24,416 nucleotides of DNA from Aureispira sp964445645. GTDB lineage: Bacteria > Bacteroidota > Bacteroidia > Chitinophagales > Saprospiraceae. The position numbers were made by a program, and so were the translations under genes. Of the stretch, positions 16,132-24,156 are shown piece by piece. The stretch lies in NCBI GenBank assembly GCA_964445645.1, contig CAYULH010000079.1, positions 1 to 24,416 on the forward strand, given 5' to 3'. Position 1 is the stretch's first letter. Each line of letters begins with the position of its first letter. Below the pieces are notes generated by a model. It was not told the origin of the DNA and made no database searches. It saw only the letters and a program-made list of their open reading frames with translations.

Positions 16132-17766
16132 ATGAAACATTACCTCTATCGCTACTGGTTTTTATGGCTTTTTATAGCTGCATCTATTACATTGGCTACC
16201 AATGGGCGTTTTATCAAGATTGCCCAAAGTATGGAGAATTTTGCACTGGCCTATCGAATTATTAACAATGAGTATGTAGACGAGACCGATCCCAACCAAC
16301 TGATGCGGGTAGGCATTGACTCTATGTTGGCTACTCTAGATCCTTATACCAATTATTTTTCAGAATCCCAGATGGTACAAGTGCGAATGGGGGTCAAAGG
16401 GGGCTGGGATGGTATTGGTGTAGAATTGGACCGCAACAAAGGCCAAGTGGTTATTGGAGAATTGATTGGTGGGACCCCTGCCGAGCAAAACGACTTGCGT
16501 GTAGGCGATGTGTTGTTACAAATAGACGGCACAGGTTTAGAGGATCGTGCCTTGGACGATATTTCGCAGACCTTGCAGGGCAAAGCAGGCACCAAAGTAA
16601 CCATTGAGGTATTGCGCCCCTCCTCGGGCGTGCAGCGCACCCTGACCCTAGAACGCACCAAAGTGACCAAGGAGAATGTGCCTTATTATGGTATGCTAGA
16701 TGACGAAACGGGCTACATTGTGCTTACCACTTTCTCACAACGAGCAGGTGCCAATGTCAAAAAAGCATTGGAAGCCCTTAAATCCAAACACAATCCCAAG
16801 CAATTGGTCTTAGACTTGCGTGGCAATGGCGGCGGCTTTTTGATAGAAGCCGTTAATATTTGCAATTTGTTCTTAAATAAGAACAATGAAATTGTATACA
16901 CCAGAGCTAAAATTCCAGAGTGGGATCGTTCTTTTAAGACGCTAAACAACCCTGTAGACTTGGATATTCCATTGGTGGTATTGATTAATGGACGTTCGGC
17001 TTCTGCCTCGGAGATTGTGGCTGGAGCCTTGCAGGATTTGGATCGGGCTGTACTGTTAGGGCGTAGTTCTTTTGGCAAAGGTTTGGTGCAGAATACCAAG
17101 GATATTGGTTATAGCTCTAAAGTGAAATTGACCACTGCCAAATACTATATTCCAAGTGGCCGTTGTGTACAGGCATTAAATTACAAAAATGGAAAGCCTG
17201 TAAAAGTGCCTGATTCTCTGCGTCAATCCTTCAAAACCAAAGCTGGACGAGAAGTATTTGATGGCAATGGTTTGGAGCCTGATTTGGCCTTAGAGGAAAA
17301 GGAAAAAAGTGCTTTGCTCAAGGCACTCTTATCTGAGAAAATTATTTTTGATTATGCCAATAAATACCGCGATGAGCACGATTCTATTGTTGGTGCCAAG
17401 GTCTTTGCCTTGAGCAATGAAGAGTATCAGGCATTTGTGAAAATGGCTAAAGCACCTTGGATGGCTTACCAAACGGCTACAGAGCAAGCCCTAGACCAAT
17501 TGGAGCAACAAGCCAAAACAGAAGGTACTTATCAAGAATTGAAAGCTCATTTTGCTGAAGTACGTCAACTTATTGAGCGTGAAAAACAACAAGCATTTGA
17601 GCAAGACAAAAAAGCCATTAAGGAAGCCTTGGAGGAAGAAATTGTAGGACGTTATTATTATCAAACGGGGCAAATTGAAAATCGTTTGGCACGAGATACA
17701 GATGTAGCAGCAGCCTTGGCGCTCTTCAAGGATGGGCAACGATTCAAGGAATTATTAAAACCTTAA
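16132..17766 (+). CDS. S41 carboxy-terminal processing protease, copy 1
   Basis: This 544-residue protease of the CtpA/Prc family degrades or trims envelope proteins from their C-termini. An N-terminal membrane segment (about 8-22) anchors it facing the periplasm. A helical part (YVDETDPNQLM, MLATLDPYTNYFS) is followed by a PDZ domain at about 85-175 (GIGVEL, GTPAEQNDLRVGDVLLQIDG) and the S41 core (LVLDLRGNGGG at 225-235). The catalytic pair is S291 in GRSASASEIVAG and K316 in SSFGKGLVQ, with Q320 also conserved. Their 25-residue spacing equals that of E. coli Prc S452/K477. The C-terminal ~150 residues are a charged helical tail. It is followed 14 bp later by a second S41 gene, clearly one operon. 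Confidence 0.95.
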   Translation: MKHYLYRYWFLWLFIAASITLATNGRFIKIAQSMENFALAYRIINNEYVDETDPNQLMRVGIDSMLATLDPYTNYFSESQMVQVRMGVKGGWDGIGVELDRNKGQVVIGELIGGTPAEQNDLRVGDVLLQIDGTGLEDRALDDISQTLQGKAGTKVTIEVLRPSSGVQRTLTLERTKVTKENVPYYGMLDDETGYIVLTTFSQRAGANVKKALEALKSKHNPKQLVLDLRGNGGGFLIEAVNICNLFLNKNNEIVYTRAKIPEWDRSFKTLNNPVDLDIPLVVLINGRSASASEIVAGALQDLDRAVLLGRSSFGKGLVQNTKDIGYSSKVKLTTAKYYIPSGRCVQALNYKNGKPVKVPDSLRQSFKTKAGREVFDGNGLEPDLALEEKEKSALLKALLSEKIIFDYANKYRDEHDSIVGAKVFALSNEEYQAFVKMAKAPWMAYQTATEQALDQLEQQAKTEGTYQELKAHFAEVRQLIEREKQQAFEQDKKAIKEALEEEIVGRYYYQTGQIENRLARDTDVAAALALFKDGQRFKELLKP

Positions 17767-17780
17767 AAACAGTTAAAATT

Positions 17781-19421
17781 ATGAAAATCATACAGCCTAT
17801 AAAAGCTAAGATATTGATTTTGGCACTAGTTGGAGGGGGATTAATAGGGATTTCTTCCGATTGGAACGACTTTGAAATTGTTAAAAACCTAGAGCTGTTT
17901 TCTAATATTTTTCGGGAACTCAATACGCATTATGTGGATGAAATTGACCCAGAGCAATTGATGGAAACAGGGGTAAAGGCCATGCTCAAGAGTCTAGACC
18001 CATACACTACCTACATTCCAGCAGATGAAGTAGCACAGTTCAATTCTACTATTACAGGACGTTATGGAGGTTTGGGGGTTTCTGTGATTAGAGGCCCTGA
18101 ACACATCATTATTTCCTTGCCCTATGAGGGTGGCCCGGGCCAATTGGCAGGCTTGCGTGTAGGGGATAAGCTGGTACGAATCAATGGCGTGAATGTAGTA
18201 GGTGCAGGTATGCAAACAATTAGTGAACAAATGCGTGGTCGCCCTGGTACTACGGTAGATGTGGTGGTATTAAGAGAGGGCAAAGAAGAAACGTTTACGG
18301 TTACTAGAGACGAAATTAATATCAATAATGTGCCTTATTATGGCCGTTTGGATGGCGATATTGCCTACATTGTTCTACAATCTTTCTCGGAGAATGCTGG
18401 CAAGAATGTAGCCAATGCACTCAGTGAGCTAGAGCAGGAAGCTCCAGTAAAAGGAATCATCCTTGACTTGCGTGGCAATACAGGCGGCTTATTAACCGAG
18501 GCCGTCAATGTAGCCAATGTATTCTTAGAAAAGAACCAAACGGTGGTACAAATCAAAGGCCGTAAGCGGGCTGTACAGCAGGTCTTTCGCACGCTCAATA
18601 ACCCTGTAGATACAGAAGCTCCATTGGCAGTTTTGATTGACCAATCATCGGCTTCTGCCTCTGAAATTGTAGCAGGAGCCTTACAAGATTTGGATCGGGG
18701 CGTTATTGTGGGGCAGCGTTCTTATGGCAAGGGGCTGGTGCAAAATACTCGTGATTTGAGTTTTGGTGCCAAGCTCAAAATGACCACAGCCCGTTATTAC
18801 ATTCCTAGTGGGCGTTGCATTCAAGCATTGGAATATAAAAATGGAAAACCCAAGCAAATTACAGATTCTCTACGTACTGTTTATACTACCACAGGAGGGC
18901 GTAAGGTCTATGGTGGTGGTGGCATACAGCCCGATATAGCGGTTGATAATTCTAGTTTCTTAAAATTAATGAACACCTTTAAGCAAAAGTTGTATTTATT
19001 TGACTATGCTGCTGAATATCAAAAAAAGCATTCTACTATTGCCTCACCCAAGCAGTTTGAACTGACAGAGGAAGATTTTGAAGATTTCTTGGCGTTCTTG
19101 GATAAGAACAATTATGAATACAAAACAGAAACGGAGGTTTTATTGGAAAAATTAACCCAAGATGCAAAGAAAGATGCTTATAAGACAGCTTTGAATCAAG
19201 AATTGGGCAGCATCAAGAAAGTGTTGGCCGATTCCCGACAAGCAGAATTGCGTCAGCAAAAAGCACGTTTATTGCATTTGTTACAGCGATATATTGTTGC
19301 ACGGTATTATTATGAGCGTGGAAGCATAGAAACAGGCATCCGAATGGATCAAGAAATTCATCAAGCCAGAGAAGTGCTGTTGCAAAGCAAGGTGTATGAT
19401 GAAATTTTGGCAACCAAGTAA
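17781..19421 (+). CDS. S41 carboxy-terminal processing protease, copy 2
   Basis: A 546-residue paralog of the preceding gene with the same layout. It has an N-terminal membrane segment (about 8-25), the helical YVDEIDPEQLM and MLKSLDPYTTYIP part, and a PDZ domain at about 90-175 (YGGLGVSV, AGLRVGDKLVRINGV). The S41 core has ILDLRGNTGG. The catalytic pair is S292 in QSSASASEIVAG and K317 in RSYGKGLVQ, with Q321. Both copies keep all catalytic residues, so both should be active. They differ most in the PDZ ligand-binding part and the C-terminal tail, which suggests different substrates. The 14-bp spacing means co-transcription. The OmpH cluster immediately upstream fits a shared role in envelope protein quality control; this link is inferred. 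Confidence 0.95.
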   Translation: MKIIQPIKAKILILALVGGGLIGISSDWNDFEIVKNLELFSNIFRELNTHYVDEIDPEQLMETGVKAMLKSLDPYTTYIPADEVAQFNSTITGRYGGLGVSVIRGPEHIIISLPYEGGPGQLAGLRVGDKLVRINGVNVVGAGMQTISEQMRGRPGTTVDVVVLREGKEETFTVTRDEININNVPYYGRLDGDIAYIVLQSFSENAGKNVANALSELEQEAPVKGIILDLRGNTGGLLTEAVNVANVFLEKNQTVVQIKGRKRAVQQVFRTLNNPVDTEAPLAVLIDQSSASASEIVAGALQDLDRGVIVGQRSYGKGLVQNTRDLSFGAKLKMTTARYYIPSGRCIQALEYKNGKPKQITDSLRTVYTTTGGRKVYGGGGIQPDIAVDNSSFLKLMNTFKQKLYLFDYAAEYQKKHSTIASPKQFELTEEDFEDFLAFLDKNNYEYKTETEVLLEKLTQDAKKDAYKTALNQELGSIKKVLADSRQAELRQQKARLLHLLQRYIVARYYYERGSIETGIRMDQEIHQAREVLLQSKVYDEILATK

Positions 19422-19540
19422 GCTGATAATAGAAAGGCAAGGCGATAGCAGTAAGAAAAAATTAAAAGAAACTCTATATTGCAGGCTCAAAACAACAAAA
19501 ACACACTCAACCTCAAAATTGAAGGAGCAGTTAGAATATT

Positions 19541-20113
19541 ATGAATAAAATTAGTGCCCGTATAGGGCTAATGACAGGTTTTATCTCCACCTTATATATT
19601 ACCATACTTTATTTGGTAAATCCTACCTTGCTGGTCGATGGATACGAGCGGTTGACTTTGGTTTTGTTTTTTGGAGCCATAATTTATACCTTATACAAAA
19701 TTCGTCCTACTACTTTGGCACAACAAAGCTTAGAGAATTTGGCTCAAGGCAACCAAGAGCAAGAAGCGCATCAAGAGGATTTTAAGTCTTTTGGCGAATT
19801 GCTACAAGCTGGATTTAGAACTTATTTTATTGCTTTTTGGATAAAATTTGCCTTTATCTATTTCTTGTTCAATTATTACGATCCCAGTTTGGTAGAAATG
19901 GTGCGTGATGCAAGCACGGAGATATTCAAATCAAAGATGGATTTTTCGGACGATACGCAGGAAATTATTGAGCAGCGTATCGCCAATTACCGAGCAGGAG
20001 AATTTGGGCCAAGTTTGCGTGACCCCTTAGGCTTGATTATCGAATTATTAATAGGCTTTTTTATGGCTTTTCTCACGGCTTTGTTTATGAAGCGAGAGCA
20101 ACCCGATTATTAA
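19541..20113 (+). CDS. DUF4199-type membrane protein, copy 1
   Basis: This 190-residue inner-membrane protein matches DUF4199 in pattern, a family of unknown function typical of Bacteroidota. Hydrophobic segments lie at about 8-27, 36-48, 100-115 and 163-183. Between them is the family-like phrase SFGELLQAGFRTYF (82-95), followed by a charged loop (about 117-158). It starts a small cluster of two such genes 20 bp apart and then a GT2 glycosyltransferase. No catalytic motif is visible. Confidence 0.78.
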   Translation: MNKISARIGLMTGFISTLYITILYLVNPTLLVDGYERLTLVLFFGAIIYTLYKIRPTTLAQQSLENLAQGNQEQEAHQEDFKSFGELLQAGFRTYFIAFWIKFAFIYFLFNYYDPSLVEMVRDASTEIFKSKMDFSDDTQEIIEQRIANYRAGEFGPSLRDPLGLIIELLIGFFMAFLTALFMKREQPDY

Positions 20114-20133
20114 AAAATCAGAGCAGCAAAAAA

Positions 20134-20700
20134 ATGAATACCAAAGCAATTGTAACGCTGAGTTTAAAATTGGCCTTGATAGGAGGGGTTATTTTCTTTT
20201 TGGGACGTTGGGTGTTATTATTAATGGAATTACAAATTTCGGATGCCGCTGTCTGGTGGTTTCGAATTACGCCCGTGGCAACTATTACCATCGGAATACT
20301 GGCCTTGAAGGGAAGACAACAAGGGTATTTGAATTTTGGCGAAGGATTTAAATTGGGGAGTTTAACCACACTATTTTTGGCGCTGTTCATGACTGGGGCC
20401 ACTTGGTTGTATGTAACAAGTATACATCCGAGCTATACCCAAGAATATGAGCAGACGTATCGTGATTTTCATTACAATAAAATGATGCGTACTTATATTG
20501 GGGAAACATGGAAAAAAGATACCATTACCCAAGGCGCAATAGATACGGTCAATAATGGATTGGATTTGAATATTCAGAAGCATACAGGACATTTATTTAC
20601 AGTAGCAGGCCAAACACAAACAGCCTTTATGTATACTATCTTTTGGGGCATACTCACGGCACTTACGGTAGTCGTGATGGCCCGCAAAGTCCAAGAATAA
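20134..20700 (+). CDS. DUF4199-type membrane protein, copy 2
   Basis: This 188-residue inner-membrane protein is of the same general type. Hydrophobic segments lie at about 7-32, 42-58, 76-92 and 165-182. The phrase NFGEGFKLGSLTTLFLALFM corresponds to the SFGELLQAGF region of copy 1, and a hydrophilic loop (about 95-160) sits before the last helix. Sequence identity to copy 1 is low by eye, so the duplication is old. The gene is 20 bp downstream of copy 1 and 69 bp upstream of the glycosyltransferase. Function unknown. Confidence 0.75.
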   Translation: MNTKAIVTLSLKLALIGGVIFFLGRWVLLLMELQISDAAVWWFRITPVATITIGILALKGRQQGYLNFGEGFKLGSLTTLFLALFMTGATWLYVTSIHPSYTQEYEQTYRDFHYNKMMRTYIGETWKKDTITQGAIDTVNNGLDLNIQKHTGHLFTVAGQTQTAFMYTIFWGILTALTVVVMARKVQE

Positions 20701-20769
20701 GACAAAATACGGTTCACACCAATAATATATTATTACGCAAACCTACCCCCCTCAATAACGCAACTGTAT

Positions 20770-21825
20770 ATGAGTTTAGATATATCTATTGTCATTCCTC
20801 AACTCAATGAAGAAGAATCGCTGCCCGAATTGGCGGCTTGGATTCACCGTGTATTAGAGCCTCGTGGTTTTTCCTATGAAGTTATTTTTATAGATGATGG
20901 AAGCACCGACAACTCTTGGCAGGTCATCGAACAGCTCCGCCAAGAAAACCCCAGCATCAAAGGCATCAAGTTTCGACGCAATTACGGCAAATCGGCGGCA
21001 CTCAATGAGGGCTTCAAAGTGGCGCAAGGAGCGGTCGTATTTACAATGGATGCCGATTTGCAAGATTCGCCCGATGAATTGCCCGAAATGTACCGAATGG
21101 TCATGGAAGATGGCTATGACTTAGTATCGGGCTGGAAGAAAAAACGCTTTGATTCGTTTATCAAAAACAACACCAGCAAGCTCTACAACTGGACAACCCG
21201 CAAAATGTCGGGCATACAGCTCAATGGCTTCAATTGCGGCCTCAAGGCTTACCGAAGTGCGGTCGTCAAAAACATAGAAATCTACGGCGAAATGCACCGT
21301 TACATTCCTGTTATTGCCAACAATGCAGGTTTTTCACGCATTGGCGAAAAAGCAGTAAAGCACCAAGCACGCTTGCACGGCGTATCTAAGTTTGGTATTG
21401 CCCGTTTTATTCGTGGCCCTTTAGATTTGCTCTCTATTATGTTTGTGGGGCGGTTTGGCAAGCGGCCCATGCACCTGTTTGGCTCTTGGGGGCTTATTTT
21501 GTTTTTTATAGGTTTTGTGGCCACCGTTATTATTGGTTATACCAAGCTGTACTATTTGGGCAAGGGCTTGCCGGTGCCCTTAGTCACCGATTCGCCTTAT
21601 TTTTATATTGCATTGACTTGTATGATAATGGGTACGCAGTTGTTCTTGACGGGATTTTTGGCCGAAATGGTGGCCCGCAATGCCCCCAATAGAAATCGTT
21701 ATGGCGTGGCAGAACGTTTGGGCGTAGAGGAAATCTCTGATTCCAAAAAAGCAGCCTTAGAGGTGTTGGAGTTGTTTGTACAACGCATAGAACCCAATGC
21801 CCCCAACAAGCAACAAGCAGAATAA
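20770..21825 (+). CDS. GT2 glycosyltransferase, DPM1/GtrB-like, membrane-anchored
   Basis: A 351-residue family 2 glycosyltransferase of the type that moves a sugar from a nucleotide sugar to undecaprenyl (or dolichyl) phosphate. The GT-A fold signatures are ISIVIPQLNEEESLPEL (5-21), FIDDGSTDNSW (40-50) and the metal-binding DAD in FTMDADLQDSPDELPEM (91-107). FNCGLKAYR lies in the acceptor half. Two C-terminal membrane helices (about 237-262 and 276-300) place the active site on the cytoplasmic face. Homologs act in cell-surface polysaccharide or lipid A modification; donor sugar and acceptor cannot be read from the sequence. No flippase is adjacent. Confidence 0.92.
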   Translation: MSLDISIVIPQLNEEESLPELAAWIHRVLEPRGFSYEVIFIDDGSTDNSWQVIEQLRQENPSIKGIKFRRNYGKSAALNEGFKVAQGAVVFTMDADLQDSPDELPEMYRMVMEDGYDLVSGWKKKRFDSFIKNNTSKLYNWTTRKMSGIQLNGFNCGLKAYRSAVVKNIEIYGEMHRYIPVIANNAGFSRIGEKAVKHQARLHGVSKFGIARFIRGPLDLLSIMFVGRFGKRPMHLFGSWGLILFFIGFVATVIIGYTKLYYLGKGLPVPLVTDSPYFYIALTCMIMGTQLFLTGFLAEMVARNAPNRNRYGVAERLGVEEISDSKKAALEVLELFVQRIEPNAPNKQQAE

Positions 21826-21837
21826 GTTATTCGAGCT

Positions 21838-21963
21838 ATGAATCTAAATCAAATTATGGTTCCTTCTTTGAATGTGAACAAAGCCATTGGCAATCAGTTG
21901 ATTTTGTTTTTTGCAGGGGAGAACAGAAAAAATCCGCCTTGGCGTATAAACTCCAGTAACTAA
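21838..21963 (+). CDS. Possible 41-residue ORF coupled to the RDD gene
   Basis: An ATG at 21838 opens a 41-codon frame (start MNLNQIMVPSLN, end RINSSN) whose TAA overlaps the RDD gene's ATG as TAATG. Stop-start overlap of this kind allows coupled translation. The peptide resembles nothing I know, has no membrane helix, and no clear ribosome-binding site precedes it. It may be a chance frame in the 137-bp spacer. Confidence 0.25.
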   Translation: MNLNQIMVPSLNVNKAIGNQLILFFAGENRKNPPWRINSSN

Positions 21964-22415
21964 TGCAACAAGAACTCTTAGATGATTGGATGGGCGAAGA
22001 GGAGGCCCTGAAGTATGAAGCTGCTCCTTTGGGTGCTCGCTTTTTGGCCTTTGTACTTGATTTTTTCATTTTTATGCTGCTGTTTGCAGTGGGGGGGATT
22101 TTAGCAGTGCTATTTAATAGTGAGGCTTGGTTGTGGCTGGTGGTATTGGCAGGAAGTATTCCCTTGATTATCAATCAAAACCAAAAAAATGCAAGCTATG
22201 GCAAACGGTGGATGGGCTTGCAAATTGTACATATTGAAGAACCAAAACTGAATTGGGCCAATAAAATTGTACGTTTTATACTCAAATATATGCTACTCTG
22301 TTCACCTATTGTGTTTTTGATTGTAACCTTCATTGCCAAGCAGAAAAAAAAAGACCCCCAACAAGTTTTTTTGCACGATGTTGTGAGCCGAACCAAGGTG
22401 GTGAAACGAACATAG
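21963..22415 (+). CDS. RDD family membrane protein
   Basis: A 150-residue small RDD-domain protein. The diagnostic Arg and Asp residues are in GARFLAFVLDFF (24-35). Three membrane segments follow at about 27-51, 56-71 and 104-125. YGKRWMGLQIVHIEE (79-93) is the conserved loop after the second segment, and FLHDVVSRTKVV (136-147) is the closing RDD block. The acidic N-terminal tail lies before the first helix. RDD proteins are poorly understood; some are implicated in transport of ions or small solutes. The start overlaps the stop of a possible 41-residue frame. Confidence 0.9.
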   Translation: MQQELLDDWMGEEEALKYEAAPLGARFLAFVLDFFIFMLLFAVGGILAVLFNSEAWLWLVVLAGSIPLIINQNQKNASYGKRWMGLQIVHIEEPKLNWANKIVRFILKYMLLCSPIVFLIVTFIAKQKKKDPQQVFLHDVVSRTKVVKRT

Positions 22416-22523
22416 CTGTTTTTTACTAAATTCTAGGGATTAAGAAACAAGGAGATTGTACATTATGAAACCTTCAAAGAGCTTCTTCGTTTATAAAAAT
22501 AAGCACTTTAAATTTTAGGAAAG

Positions 22524-22769
22524 ATGACGTATTATATTAATGTAAATGCAAATAAGGAGCAAGATTTTATTATTCTACTACAAACATTGAAAAATATGGG
22601 GGTTTTAGAATCTTTTGAAAGCTCGAAAAGTTTAGCGGTTGAAGGGGATAACGTAACGACGGAATTTCTGTTAGAACTTTTAGAAAAGTCAAAATCTGAA
22701 ATTAAAGATGGTAAGTCATTTTTATTAGAAGACTTACGCAATAAGATTGATGGATGGAATACGAAATAA
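22524..22769 (+). CDS. Probable antitoxin of a ParE/RelE-type system
   Basis: An 81-residue protein with an acidic, helical C-terminus. The end GKSFLLEDLRNKIDGWNTK (about 63-81) resembles the toxin-binding tail of small antitoxins paired with ParE/RelE toxins in Bacteroidota. The start is preceded by AGGAAAG, a rare good ribosome-binding site in this window. Its last 16 bp overlap the start of the following toxin-like frame, the classic antitoxin-toxin arrangement. Composition is markedly more AT-rich than the flanking glycosyltransferase genes, suggesting a separate origin. The partner toxin is truncated, so this antitoxin may now be an orphan. Confidence 0.65.
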   Translation: MTYYINVNANKEQDFIILLQTLKNMGVLESFESSKSLAVEGDNVTTEFLLELLEKSKSEIKDGKSFLLEDLRNKIDGWNTK

Positions 22770-22936
22770 CTGTTCATATATCGTTTTCTGCTATGGAAAT
22801 GATAGAAGAGATATACACTTACAAAGCTGAGTATAGTAAAACATCAGCTCATAAATATGTAGAAGGAATTTTAGAAAAAATTCAAAGGTTAAAAAATTAT
22901 CCTGAAGCATGTGCTCCCTGTAGAAATCCGAAACAA
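22754..22936 (+). pseudogene. Truncated ParE/RelE-like toxin
   Basis: About 61 residues starting MEYEITVHISFSAMEMIEEI and continuing AHKYVEGILEKIQRLKNYPE match the N-terminal helical hairpin of ParE/RelE toxins. The likeness ends near CRNPK (residue 60, about 22933). Full toxins run to about 95-105 residues and need the C-terminal beta sheet (an R..... Y.V.Y core), which is absent. The frame continues to a stop at 23002, but that part is only a shifted reading of the glycosyltransferase start (HYENYNNRPC...). The remains are therefore probably inactive. Start and break are seen directly; the family call rests on pattern and position. Confidence 0.65.
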
Positions 22937-22940
22937 CACT

Positions 22941-24071
22941 ATGAAAATTATAATAATAGGCCCTGCTTACCCCCTCAGAGGCGGTTTGGCTGCCTTCAAT
23001 GAACGTTTGGCAGAAGCTTTTTTGGAACAGGGAGACGAGGTAGAGCTAGTTACCTTTAGTTTGCAATATCCCAATATTTTATTTCCGGGCAAGACCCAAT
23101 ACAGCGAAGATCCGCCCCCTCCAAACTTATCCATTAGCGTAGAAATCAATTCGGTCAATCCCTTCAATTGGCTGCGTGTGGGCAAGGCACTCGCTCAAAA
23201 GAAGGCCGATTTGGTCATTTGCCGTTTTTGGTTGCCCTTTATGGGCCCTTGCTTAGGCACTATTCTCAGACAAATCAAAAAAAACAATTACAGCAAAATT
23301 GTTTCTATTATTGATAATATAGTGCCGCACGAAAAACGCATTGGCGACAAGGCATTTGCCCATTATTATGTAAAGCCCGTAGATGCTTTTGTAGTGATGT
23401 CCCGTTCGGTAGAGCAGGAGCTACAGCCTTTTTTGCAGCCCCATCAAGAGGTTGCTTATTTGCCGCACCCCATTTATGACAGCTATGGCGATAGAATGAC
23501 CAAACAAGCCGCTTGCCAGCAATTGGGATTGCCCGAACAACAGCCCTATTTGCTCTATTTTGGCTTTATCCGTGCCTACAAGGGGCTGGATGTGCTGTTG
23601 AGGGCTATGGCCGATCCTCGTATTCGAGCCTTGGGGGTGCAATTGATCGTGGCAGGGGAGTATTATGCTTCGCCAGAGCTGTATGAGCACATCATTAAGG
23701 AAGAACAACTAGAAGAGCAGGTGATTTTGAGAACGGCTTTTATTCCAGAACAAGATGTAGCCGCCTATTTTGGGGCTGCGGATATAGTGGTACAGCCCTA
23801 CAAAACAGCCACCCAAAGCGGCATTACCCAATTGGCGTATCATTTTGAAGTGCCTATGCTGGTGACGGCCGTAGGGGGCTTGCCCGAGGTGGTGGCCGGT
23901 GGCGAGGCAGGCTATGTAGTGCCACCCCATGACCCTGTGGCGGTGGCCGATGCTTTGGTCGATTTTTATAATAACAAAAGAAAAGAAGCTTTCAAAAAAG
24001 GGGTGCAAGCGCGCAAGGAGGAGTTCTCTTGGGATAACTTTTTGGCTGGGATAAAGCAGTGGGTAGAGTAG
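22941..24071 (+). CDS. GT4-type glycosyltransferase (GT-B fold)
   Basis: A 376-residue cytoplasmic glycosyltransferase family 1/4-like protein. The N-terminal domain opens with KIIIIGPAYPLRGGLAAFN (2-20), a Rossmann strand and Gly-rich loop. The C-terminal domain has LLYFGFIRAYKGLDVLLRA (204-222), QLIVAGEYY (234-242), a DIVVQPYKTATQSGITQLAY stretch (281-300) and VGGLPEVV (311-318). The usual first Glu of the GT4 E-x7-E pair is replaced here (QSGITQLAYHFEVPM), so donor binding may differ. An upstream GTG at 22911 is possible, but the ATG at 22941 gives the standard N-terminus. The gene begins within a few bases of the truncated toxin. Probably involved in surface polysaccharide synthesis; sugar and acceptor unknown. 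Confidence 0.92.
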   Translation: MKIIIIGPAYPLRGGLAAFNERLAEAFLEQGDEVELVTFSLQYPNILFPGKTQYSEDPPPPNLSISVEINSVNPFNWLRVGKALAQKKADLVICRFWLPFMGPCLGTILRQIKKNNYSKIVSIIDNIVPHEKRIGDKAFAHYYVKPVDAFVVMSRSVEQELQPFLQPHQEVAYLPHPIYDSYGDRMTKQAACQQLGLPEQQPYLLYFGFIRAYKGLDVLLRAMADPRIRALGVQLIVAGEYYASPELYEHIIKEEQLEEQVILRTAFIPEQDVAAYFGAADIVVQPYKTATQSGITQLAYHFEVPMLVTAVGGLPEVVAGGEAGYVVPPHDPVAVADALVDFYNNKRKEAFKKGVQARKEEFSWDNFLAGIKQWVE

Positions 24072-24110
24072 GAAATGGAATAAAATAACAAAAAACTAAG
24101 CCAAGTACAC

Positions 24111-24156
24111 TATAAGTAGTCGTTCAAAATTCTTTACAACAAAAAACGGATATTTT
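24111..24156 (-). repeat. 46-bp inverted repeat, right copy
   Basis: Exact reverse complement of 8-53 over all 46 bp. It directly abuts the hairpin-rich block, so it may be the edge of a larger repeated element whose remainder lies to the right. On the inner side, similarity to the left copy ends at once. Confidence 0.9.

Noticed and set aside
22911..22940. Longer glycosyltransferase starting at GTG 22911
   Set aside because: The ten extra residues are a shifted reading of the toxin fragment; the ATG at 22941 gives the normal Rossmann start.
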